From positions 20,021-84,020 of the forward strand of contig CBDCBW010000004.1 in NCBI GenBank assembly GCA_965214485.1: DNA of 64,000 nt. Direction: 5' to 3'. The notes under the pieces are model-generated. The model did no database searches and was not told the DNA's origin. It saw only the letters and a list, made by a program, of their open reading frames with translations. Positions 11,008 to 17,699 of this stretch are shown in pieces (positions within the stretch are counted from its first letter, which is position 1; every line of letters starts with the position of its first letter). This stretch comes from JANQRZ01 sp965214485. Its GTDB lineage: Bacteria; Bacteroidota; Rhodothermia; Rhodothermales; JANQRZ01. Made by a program: the position numbers and the translations under genes.

Positions 11008-11589
11008 GTGGAAACACTCCCCGTCGAAGAGGTCGTCAACACCACCCTGCTGCTGCGCGGGGCCGTCACGGCAGGCGTCGTCGTGTTCGTGATCGTCGCG
11101 CTCGGCACGCTCAAAGGGGCGCTCGTCCGGTTCATCCGGGTGCGGCAGATGCACCGGCTGCGCGGGCGGTTCGTCTACCGGCTGGCGCGGGTCTTCACGC
11201 TCGTCTTCGCCACCTTCACGCTGGCCTACGTCTGGGGCTTCGACCCGGAGAAGCTGTGGGTCTTCCTCACCGGTTTCCTCGGCCTCGTCGCCATCGGCTT
11301 TTTCGCGGTCTGGAGCCTGCTCTCGAACGTCATCGCCGGGCTGTTCCTTTTCCTCTCGGACCCGTTCAAGATCAACGACGAGATCGAAGTCCCCGACGGC
11401 GACCTCGCCGGCAAGGTGCTCGACATCCGCCCCCTCTTCGTCGTGCTCGAGGAGCCGGGCGGGCACACGCTCTACGTCCCCAACAGCCTCCTCTTCCAGA
11501 AGTCCTTCCGCCGCATCGACCCCGCGCGGGCGCGCGCGAAGGCGGGGGCAGCGGCCCGCGAGGCCGAGGCACCGGAAGCGGCGGCCTGA
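11008..11589 (+). CDS. small MscS-family mechanosensitive channel
   Basis: 193 residues from GTG 11008. Two or three membrane helices (about 14-40, 60-80, 88-110) lead into the MscS pore helix and beta domain: GLVAIGFFAVWSLLSNVIAG, then LFLFLSDPFKINDEIEVPDG and LYVPNSLLFQK. It lacks the long C-terminal alpha/beta vestibule of E. coli MscS, so it is a minimal channel, probably releasing solutes under osmotic downshock. I chose the GTG because a promoter element overlaps the upstream TTG. The last codons and the stop lie in a 15-bp tandem repeat, so the C-terminus may vary among strains. Confidence 0.85.
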   Translation: METLPVEEVVNTTLLLRGAVTAGVVVFVIVALGTLKGALVRFIRVRQMHRLRGRFVYRLARVFTLVFATFTLAYVWGFDPEKLWVFLTGFLGLVAIGFFAVWSLLSNVIAGLFLFLSDPFKINDEIEVPDGDLAGKVLDIRPLFVVLEEPGGHTLYVPNSLLFQKSFRRIDPARARAKAGAAAREAEAPEAAA

Positions 11590-11631
11590 TACAGTGCGGC
11601 CTGATACAGTGCGGCCTGATACAGTGCGGCC
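11581..11631 (+). repeat. 15-bp tandem repeat spanning the mscS stop codon
   Basis: Unit GCGGCCTGATACAGT at 11581, 11596 and 11611, with a partial fourth copy. The TGA stop of the channel gene lies in the first copy. Confidence 0.9.
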
Positions 11632-11658
11632 CCGGAAGCCGTTCGCCTCCGGGGCCGC
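11626..11658. terminator. hairpin between convergent genes, probable bidirectional terminator
   Basis: Perfect 11-bp GC-rich stem (11626-11636 with 11648-11658) around an 11-nt loop, between the stop of the MscS-like gene and the stop of the minus-strand subtilisin. No long T-run on either side. Confidence 0.6.
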
Positions 11659-11696
11659 CCCGAACCAACAAGGACCGAATCAACCGGCAAGGCCGT

Positions 11697-14501
11697 CTAC
11701 TTCACGAGCATCATCCGCTGCGTGGCGGTGTGCGGCCCGGCCTGGAGCCGGTAGAGGTAGACCCCGCTGGCGAGGTCGCCCGCGTCCCACTGCACCTCGT
11801 GCCGACCGGCCTCCTGCGTCCCGCTCGCCAGCTCGGCCACCTTCTGCCCGGCCACGTTGTAGACCGTGAGCCGGACCGCCGTCGCCTCGGGCAGCGAGTA
11901 CGAGATCGTCGTGTTCGAGGCGAACGGGTTGGGGTAGTTCGCGTCGAGGCTGAAGACGGCGGGGGCCGACCCGGCACCGCTCTGCGCGGACAGGGCCGTC
12001 GTCGTGATCGACGCACCGCGGTCCTCGGCGGGAAGCTCGAAGCCGTTGAAGTAGGTCTCGAAGAACCGGGTCTTGACCTCGGCGTAGTGCCCGCGGCTGA
12101 CGGCAGCGGCCGGGTCGAAGAAGGCGCGCAGCGTGCCGCCGGCGGTTTCGATCCGGGCCTGCATGAGCTGGAGCTCGAGGGCGAGCTGGACGTGGCCCCG
12201 GAACGCCGCCGGGATCGCGCCGGCGTCTTCGAGCGGGACCCGCACGCCGCCCACGTCCACGCCCGGTACGCCGGCGTAGTCGGCCGCGAAGGCATCGAGC
12301 CCGAGGGCCTGGACGAGGGAGTACGCGAGCGCGGCCCGCGTGACCACGCTCGACACGCCGCCCTGCACGCGCATCACGCCGGCCCCGGCCTGAGCGCCAT
12401 CCTTCAGCGGAGCCCCCTGCGCCGTGACGGCCTCGGCGAGCGCCGCCGCGTTGCCCCGGAGGTAGTACGAGTAGCCCCCGTCGGTCGGGAAGAACTGCCG
12501 GACGCCCGCGCCCATCACGAGGTACTGCGCGAGCTGATGCCGGCGGAGCGCCGCGTTGGGCGCAAACGTGCCGTTTGCCAGGCCGTCCACGAGGCGGTTG
12601 CTGACGGCGTAGCCGATGAAGGCCTCGTCCGGGTGCCCGCTGATGTCGCCCAGGCCGGTGAAGCCGTCGAGGCGGACGAGCTTGAGGGTGCCGTTGACGG
12701 TGCCGGGCAGCGAGGTCCCGTTCGTCAGCCCGAGCGGGTCGGTGCCGATGCCGCTGACCGAGCCGATGCCGCTGACCGTGAGGGTCCACGTGCCCGGCTT
12801 GCCGGGCGCGGTCACGGCCACGGTGCCGCCGAGGACGGGGATCGAGATCGCCGAGCCGTAGCGCACGCCGTCGGGGTCGATGAGGACGACGGCGACGAGG
12901 TTGTCCTCGACGGTCGCCCGCGCCGAGACGACCGAGATGTCCGCGCCGACCTCGAAGGTCTGCTCCTCGGTCTGGCCGACGGGCGTGAACATGATCGAGA
13001 AGTCGGTCTCGTCGGCGACGCTCACCTGCGCGTTGGCGTTGAACGACCGGCGGCTGTTGAGCAGGGTGCCGGTGTAGCGCGTATCGCCTGCGGCGGCGGC
13101 GACGGCGGCGTAGGCGTTGACGTAGCCCGTCCCGGACTCCCAGGTTTCGCGGCCCGGCATGTTGGTCGCCGTCTTCCGGAGGGTCTCCCGGACCTGGTCC
13201 GGCGTGAGCGACGGGTTGGCTTCGAGAAGGAGCGCCACGATGCCGGCGACGTGCGGAGTCGCCATCGAGGTGCCGGAGATCATGGTGTAGAACGGGAGGT
13301 GCTCCGGCGCGATGAAGTCGGCGTCGTCGGCTCCGCCGTTGGCCCCGCCGTTGGTCGCGGCCCGCGCCGAGATGATGTTGACGCCGGGGGCCGTGATGCT
13401 GACCTCGTTGCGGGCGGTCCAGCTCACGCCGTCGGGCGTGGTGAACGAGAAGGACCGGCCCTCCAGCCCGCGCGAGGAGAAGTCGGCGAGGTTGCCCGCC
13501 TTCGTGCCCGCGCCGACCGAGATCACCCACGGTGCCCAGGCGTAGGGGTTGTGCGTGTCCTCGCCCGAGCCGGCGTTGCCGGCGGCGAAGAGGACGTTGA
13601 TCCCGGCCTTGTACGCGCTGTAGGATGCCAGGCTGATCGGGTCCTCGGGGTCGAAGTCGCTGCCCGAGCTGCCCCACGAGTTGGTGATGACGCGGATCGG
13701 GTGGGCGAAGTCGTTCTGGCGGCTGATGGCGTAGTCGAACCCGCCGAGGCCGTCGAGGATGAGGATGACCGCGCCGGAGCCGTAGCCGATCAGGTCCGCG
13801 CCGGGCGCGACGCCTTCGTAGAGGCCGTCGGACATCACGCCGGTCCCACCGACGGTGCCCGCGCAGTGCGTGCCGTGGCCGGAGTTGAGGTCGGTGTTCG
13901 GCGTGCCCTCGATGTAGGTCACCGGGAGCAGCCCGCTGACGGCGTTGAGGTTGGTGACGGCCTGCACGTTCTCGACGACGTGGGTGCCGAACTCGAGATC
14001 GCCGTGCGTGGCGTCGATGCCGGAGTCGTTGACGACGACCGTCACGCCCTCGCCCGTGAACGGGAGGCCGTTGCCGTTGCGGAGGTTGGGGTCCGCGCGC
14101 AGGCGGTCGACGCCGGTGACGCTGGTGCCGCCCTCGTTGAAGTATTCGAGCGGCTCGTTGGCCCAGAGCGAGAGCACGCCCGGCAGGTTCGCCAGCAGGG
14201 CCGCCTGGGCCGGCGTAGCGAGGACGGCCGCGATGGGGAGGGCCTCGAAGAAGAAGCCCCGCGTCACGCCGGTCGAGGCGACGAGCGAGCGCTGTGCCTG
14301 CCCGAGCGGCGTCGTCTGGTCGAAGGTCACGATGACGGTCGTCGTCTCGAAGAGCGACAGCCCGGCCAGCTCGTTCTGGAGGCTCTGGCTGATGGTCGCC
14401 TGCCCGAAGGCGGCAGGGCCGAAGCCGAGGAGGGCGGCGAGAAACAGGCCGCGCAGCAAGGAGGGTCCGTTCCGGCGGGAACGGCGCGTGACAGACAGCA
14501 T
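11697..14501 (-). CDS. secreted subtilisin-family (S8) serine peptidase with T9SS sorting domain
   Basis: 934 residues. An Arg-rich n-region and signal peptide end at about residue 34 (AAFGQ). An inhibitor-like propeptide follows to about 120, then the S8 catalytic domain with Asp159 (VVVNDSG), His209 (SGHGTHCAG), oxyanion Asn309 (AAGNAGSG) and Ser412 (SGTSMATPH). Residues 500-820 are beta-rich and contain SLH-like helical segments (FIGYAVSNRLVDG, RRHQLAQYLV). The last 80 residues form a T9SS type A sorting domain (NYPNPFASNTTISYSLPE then GVYLYRLQAG), so the enzyme is probably exported by the type IX system and released or anchored at the surface. Likely role: degradation of external protein. 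Confidence 0.95.
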   Translation of the reverse strand: MLSVTRRSRRNGPSLLRGLFLAALLGFGPAAFGQATISQSLQNELAGLSLFETTTVIVTFDQTTPLGQAQRSLVASTGVTRGFFFEALPIAAVLATPAQAALLANLPGVLSLWANEPLEYFNEGGTSVTGVDRLRADPNLRNGNGLPFTGEGVTVVVNDSGIDATHGDLEFGTHVVENVQAVTNLNAVSGLLPVTYIEGTPNTDLNSGHGTHCAGTVGGTGVMSDGLYEGVAPGADLIGYGSGAVILILDGLGGFDYAISRQNDFAHPIRVITNSWGSSGSDFDPEDPISLASYSAYKAGINVLFAAGNAGSGEDTHNPYAWAPWVISVGAGTKAGNLADFSSRGLEGRSFSFTTPDGVSWTARNEVSITAPGVNIISARAATNGGANGGADDADFIAPEHLPFYTMISGTSMATPHVAGIVALLLEANPSLTPDQVRETLRKTATNMPGRETWESGTGYVNAYAAVAAAAGDTRYTGTLLNSRRSFNANAQVSVADETDFSIMFTPVGQTEEQTFEVGADISVVSARATVEDNLVAVVLIDPDGVRYGSAISIPVLGGTVAVTAPGKPGTWTLTVSGIGSVSGIGTDPLGLTNGTSLPGTVNGTLKLVRLDGFTGLGDISGHPDEAFIGYAVSNRLVDGLANGTFAPNAALRRHQLAQYLVMGAGVRQFFPTDGGYSYYLRGNAAALAEAVTAQGAPLKDGAQAGAGVMRVQGGVSSVVTRAALAYSLVQALGLDAFAADYAGVPGVDVGGVRVPLEDAGAIPAAFRGHVQLALELQLMQARIETAGGTLRAFFDPAAAVSRGHYAEVKTRFFETYFNGFELPAEDRGASITTTALSAQSGAGSAPAVFSLDANYPNPFASNTTISYSLPEATAVRLTVYNVAGQKVAELASGTQEAGRHEVQWDAGDLASGVYLYRLQAGPHTATQRMMLVK

Positions 14502-14623
14502 GGTCGTTGAGGGATGGCGAAGAGTGACAGACGATGCGGTGCCTTCCCCCCGGACATGGCGACGCGCAGCCGGGGAAGGTAAAAAATCACCTCCGTCCCG
14601 TCAAATGAAAACGGCGACGCAGG

Positions 14624-14833
14624 CTATAGTTTTCGCATGCGTCCCACCCCCTCGGCAAGCCGCTCGGCGGCGAAGTCGAGGTCGGCCTCGGTCGTGCCGC
14701 GCCCGAGGGAGAAGCGGACCGTCGCGCTCGCCGTCTCGCGGGGAATCCCGAGCGCGCGGAGGACGTGGCTCGGCTCCACGGCCCCGCTCCCCGCGCTCCC
14801 GATCGAGACGTGAACCTCTGCCACGTCGAGGCC
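14624..14833 (-). pseudogene. 3'-terminal fragment of a cysteine desulfurase (catalytic Cys lost)
   Basis: About 70 residues that match the C-terminus of the intact desulfurase at 15440 (GAVEPSHVLRALGIPR, FSLGRGTTEADLDFAAE). The active-site loop SACTSG of the intact gene reads SAGSG here, removing the catalytic cysteine. No ATP- or PLP-binding part precedes it and the homology stops abruptly at 14833. The frame can be opened by an ATG at 14893, but that adds only unrelated residues. It is a partial copy in direct orientation relative to the intact gene, with a toxin-antitoxin cassette between them. Confidence 0.8.
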
Positions 14834-14898
14834 GAAGGAGCTTGGCAGTGCCGGACCCAGAGCCGTACTTTCCGTCCACTTCCTCAACCACACTAGCT

Positions 14899-15096
14899 AT
14901 GAGTATTCAGGAGATTCAGGAGGCCATAGCGTCCTTACCTCGCTCGGAACAGTCCGAGTTGTTCGAGCGGCTGGACGAGTACCGCGCCGAGCAGTGGGAT
15001 GCGCAGATCAAGGAGGATGCGGAGGCAGGCCGACTAGACCACCTCATCGCTGAGGCCAAGGCGGACTTCCGCGAAGGCCGTACCCGTCCTCTGTGA
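14899..15096 (+). CDS. antitoxin of a RelE/ParE-type module (addiction-module family)
   Basis: 65 residues: MSIQEIQEAIASLPRSEQSE then WDAQIKEDAEAGRLD and AEAKADFREGRTRPL. This is the common short antitoxin layout with an N-terminal helical region and a C-terminal D-x-Q-I-x-x-D-x-x-x-G-x-L-D segment that wraps the toxin. It starts at ATG 14899. The toxin gene begins 75 nt after its stop. G+C is visibly lower than in neighbouring genes, consistent with transfer. Confidence 0.82.
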   Translation: MSIQEIQEAIASLPRSEQSELFERLDEYRAEQWDAQIKEDAEAGRLDHLIAEAKADFREGRTRPL

Positions 15097-15171
15097 GCCG
15101 ACGAACAGCGCTTTACTTCGGACGCGTCATAATAGGGGCTCGTAGTCAATCGATCACCGAAGAGCCCCCTC

Positions 15172-15432
15172 ATGGATCACCAAACGACGCCCCGCTTCTG
15201 GCAACTCTACGACCGTCTTCCGCAGTCCGTTCGGCGTCTCGCTGACAAAAACTATGAACTGCTGAAAGCGAACCCGCACCATCCCTCGCTCCACTTCAAG
15301 CAGGCGACGAGCGATCTCTGGTCCGTGCGGGTTGGTCTGCACTATCGTGCTCTAGCTACGGTACAAGAGAACCACTACCTCTGGTTCTGGATCGGACCGC
15401 ACGCGGAGTACGACCGGCTGCTCGCGCGGTAG
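15172..15432 (+). CDS. RelE/ParE-superfamily toxin
   Basis: 86 residues. It shows the compact RelE-fold pattern: helices at residues 8-35 (FWQLYDRLPQSVRRLADKNY), then LHFKQATSDLWSVRVGLHYR, the typical beta-sheet centre, and the terminal strand HYLWFWIGPHAEYDRLL. Members cleave ribosome-bound mRNA or poison gyrase; which applies here is not visible. It pairs with the antitoxin at 14899 and shares its lower G+C. The cassette stands between two copies of the desulfurase 3' end. Confidence 0.82.
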   Translation: MDHQTTPRFWQLYDRLPQSVRRLADKNYELLKANPHHPSLHFKQATSDLWSVRVGLHYRALATVQENHYLWFWIGPHAEYDRLLAR

Positions 15433-15439
15433 TACCCGC

Positions 15440-16624
15440 CTATGGGCTCCGCATCCGACCGACGACCGCCGCGAGTTGCTCGGCGGCGAAGTCGAGGTCG
15501 GCCTCGGTCGTGCCGCGCCCGAGGGAGAAGCGGAGCGTCGCGCTCGCCGTCGCGCGGGGAATCCCGAGCGCGCGGAGGACGTGGCTCGGCTCGACGGCTC
15601 CGCTCGTGCAGGCGCTCCCGCCCGAGACCCAGACGCCCGCCACGTCGAGGCCGAGCAGCAGCATCTCGCCGTCGAGCGCCCGCCCCTCTGCCGGTGGGAA
15701 CGAGACGCTGAGGAGGTGCGGCGCGCTGTCGCCGAGGGGCGTGTTGAACCGGACGGCCTCGCCGAAGGCCGCGCGGATCGACCCGGCGAGCCGGTCGCGC
15801 AGGCCCCGCAGCCGGGCGTGCTCCGCCTCGGCGGTCTCGGCAGCCCGACTCAGGGCTTCGGCGAGCCCGACGACGGCGGCGACGTTTTCCGTCCCCCCGC
15901 GCCGCCGCCGCTCCTGCGCCCCGCCGACGACGAACGGCGCGAGCGGCGTCCCGGCGCGGACCCAGAGCACGCCCGCGCCTTTCGGCCCGTAGACCTTGTG
16001 CGCCGAGAGCGAGAGCAGGTCCACGCCGAGAGCCTGCCCTGACCCTGCCGAAGGGTCGTTCACGTCGAGGGCGTACAGCCCCGCGGCCTGCACGGCGTCG
16101 GTGTGGAGCGGGACGCCCCGCTCGCGGCAGACCTCCGCGATCTCCCGAATCGGGCTGAGGGTGCCCAACTCGTTGTTGACCATCATCAGCGAGACGAGGC
16201 CCGTCTCCTCGGTGATCGCCTCCGAAACCTGCTCGGCAGTCACCGCGCCGGAGGGCTGCGGGGGGAGGACCGTGACGGGGTGCCCGGCGTCGCGCAGCGC
16301 TTCGGCGGTCCGGAGGACGGCCTCGTGCTCCACCGCGCTCGTGACGAGGCCCGGGCCCCGGCGGTCGGGACTCGTGAGGACGCCGCGCAGGGCCGCGTTG
16401 TCGGCCTCGGTCCCGCCGCTCGTGAAAACGATCTCCCCGGGCTCGGCCCCGAGAATCTCCGCCACCTGCTCACGCGCCGCCTCGACCGCGAAGCGCGCGC
16501 GCCGCCCGAGGGCGTGGACGGAGGAGGCGTTGCCGTAGTGCTCGCGGAGGTACGGCAGCATCGCGCCGAGCACCGCTTCGTCGAGCGGCGTGGTAGCGGC
16601 GTGGTCGAGGTAAACGGACGGCAT
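15440..16624 (-). CDS. cysteine desulfurase (NifS/IscS family)
   Basis: 394 residues. A PLP enzyme that removes sulfur from L-cysteine for Fe-S clusters, thiolation or both. Visible are the N-terminal YLDHAATTPLDEAVL, the PLP lysine K210 in SLSAHKVYGPKG, and the catalytic C339 in SGGSACTSG. Residues about 190-199 (NDPSAGSGQA) are an insertion between LDV and LGVDLLS encoded by a palindromic dispersed repeat. It lies on a surface segment just before the PLP lysine and may be tolerated. The start is ATG 16624, directly preceded by a six-copy heptanucleotide repeat. No iscU or suf genes are nearby. Confidence 0.94.
   Translation of the reverse strand: MPSVYLDHAATTPLDEAVLGAMLPYLREHYGNASSVHALGRRARFAVEAAREQVAEILGAEPGEIVFTSGGTEADNAALRGVLTSPDRRGPGLVTSAVEHEAVLRTAEALRDAGHPVTVLPPQPSGAVTAEQVSEAITEETGLVSLMMVNNELGTLSPIREIAEVCRERGVPLHTDAVQAAGLYALDVNDPSAGSGQALGVDLLSLSAHKVYGPKGAGVLWVRAGTPLAPFVVGGAQERRRRGGTENVAAVVGLAEALSRAAETAEAEHARLRGLRDRLAGSIRAAFGEAVRFNTPLGDSAPHLLSVSFPPAEGRALDGEMLLLGLDVAGVWVSGGSACTSGAVEPSHVLRALGIPRATASATLRFSLGRGTTEADLDFAAEQLAAVVGRMRSP
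16030..16057. repeat. palindromic dispersed repeat inside the desulfurase coding sequence
   Basis: The insert starts GAGCCTGCCCTGA and includes the hairpin GACCCT-GCCGA-AGGGTC. It resembles the short repeat with GAGCCTGCCCTGAG...CGAAGGG arms that I recall from many environmental genomes. It keeps the reading frame and adds about ten residues. Confidence 0.65.
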
Positions 16625-16630
16625 TGCGGA

Positions 16631-16672
16631 GGACAGAGGACAGAGGACAGAGGACAGAGGACAGAGGACAGA
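16631..16672 (-). repeat. heptanucleotide repeat, six copies, before the desulfurase start
   Basis: Unit TCTGTCC on the coding strand, six exact copies (42 nt), ending 6 nt before the ATG at 16624. It fills the position where a ribosome-binding site would lie, so copy-number change could alter spacing and expression. Confidence 0.9.
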
Positions 16673-16677
16673 AATTA

Positions 16678-16737
16678 ACGGTGGGAGCTAACTTGATCAG
16701 TTTTCCCGGGCTCTTCCGCTCTTGCGGCTCCCACCGT
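16678..16737. repeat. 11-bp perfect inverted repeat in a divergent promoter region
   Basis: ACGGTGGGAGC (16678-16688) and GCTCCCACCGT (16727-16737) with a 38-nt AT-richer spacer. It sits between the divergent desulfurase and lipoprotein genes, so it may be an operator or a small repeat element; nothing else in the window matches it. Confidence 0.55.
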
Positions 16738-16866
16738 GGAGCGTGGGGCAAATCCTCGGCCCCGGGTTGGCCTGGTTCCACAACAATCGTAGGTTCGGGA
16801 CCGTTTTTAGCCGGACCTCCTTCGACCCAACCCGCGCGCTGACTGACCGTTCGCTACGAGAGACGC

Positions 16867-16874
16867 TATCTTCC
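16867..16874 (+). promoter_or_regulatory. putative -7 promoter element
   Basis: TATCTTCC, 39 nt before the ATG at 16914. It resembles the other TAnnTTYG elements. Confidence 0.5.
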
Positions 16875-16913
16875 CGCCGCCTTCGCGGCTTCCCTCCCGC
16901 TCTCCCGCTCTCG

Positions 16914-17699
16914 ATGCACGGTCCCCGTCTGCTCCTCGGCGCACGCGCCGCCCTCGCCCTGGCAGGCCTCGCCCTGCTCGGCGGGTGCGACTCGGCCACC
17001 GACCCCCAACGGCTCGGCGGGCTGCCGCCCGAAGTCGATAGCCTCGCCTTCTCGCCGGACAGCGTCTTCTTCGACGAGGTACTCGTGGGGGGCGATTCGG
17101 CGGGGATCGACCTCTCGATCAGCGTCCGCGCTGCCGACCCGGATGGACCGGTGGGCCGCGTGCAATACGCCGTCAACTGGCAGTATGGGGAGACGGTCGC
17201 CCGGGGACCGTTGGAGGAGGCCGGCGGTGGCCGCTACGCGGCCGAGGTGCCGCTCCGGCTCCGCCGCGATCAGCGCGGGCGCTACACCGTGCTCGTCTAC
17301 GCCGTGGACGGCGACGGCCTCCTGAGCAACCAGGCGAGCGGCACGTTTCTGCTGACCGGGACCAACCTCGGCCCGCCCGTCATCGGCGAAGTCAGTGCGC
17401 CGGAGGAGTACCGACCGTCGCCGTCGGGCACGCTCCGGATAGTCGCAGCGGTCTCCGACCCCGACGGGCCGCGGGACGTCGCCCGTGTCGAGGGGGCGTT
17501 CCCGGTGGGAGGCACCTTCCGCCTGCGCGACGACGGCAGCCCCGGCTCGGGCGACGCGGACGACGGCGACGGCCGCTATACCGTCTTCTTCGGGATCGAC
17601 GCGGCGACGCCGGGCCCGCTCCCCGTCCGCCTCTGGGCCGTGGACCGCGATGGGGCGGTGAGCGACACTACCCGGTTCACGATTAGGATCGTCGAATGA
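16914..17699 (+). CDS. lipoprotein with two Ig-like domains
   Basis: 261 residues. Signal peptide with lipobox LLGGC (Cys about 24), then two beta-sandwich repeats, each with the Ig/cadherin-like pattern: VRAADPDGPVGRVQYAVNW and AAVSDPDGPRDVARVEGAF, plus DDGDGRYTVFF. Likely surface-exposed and paired with the propeller protein that follows, since the stop overlaps the next start as ATGA. The start at 16914 is chosen because it gives the signal peptide; the open frame continues upstream without homology. Confidence 0.8.
   Translation: MHGPRLLLGARAALALAGLALLGGCDSATDPQRLGGLPPEVDSLAFSPDSVFFDEVLVGGDSAGIDLSISVRAADPDGPVGRVQYAVNWQYGETVARGPLEEAGGGRYAAEVPLRLRRDQRGRYTVLVYAVDGDGLLSNQASGTFLLTGTNLGPPVIGEVSAPEEYRPSPSGTLRIVAAVSDPDGPRDVARVEGAFPVGGTFRLRDDGSPGSGDADDGDGRYTVFFGIDAATPGPLPVRLWAVDRDGAVSDTTRFTIRIVE

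Larger units (their letters stand above)
14662..15652 (-). repeat. direct repeat of the desulfurase 3' end flanking a TA cassette
   Basis: The segment 14662-14833 and the segment 15478-15652 are close copies (roughly 85-90% identical by eye) in the same orientation, about 816 bp apart. The intervening 640 bp hold only the toxin-antitoxin pair, so the whole unit looks like an insertion or duplication event at the 3' end of the desulfurase gene. Confidence 0.8.

Noticed and set aside
11256..14510. A plus-strand open frame of about 1,080 codons over the subtilisin
   Set aside because: Arg/Gly-rich and low in complexity, antisense to a clear S8 peptidase with intact catalytic residues.
14624..14893. 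A second functional small desulfurase gene
   Set aside because: It lacks the PLP domain and the catalytic Cys, and the upstream residues are unrelated.
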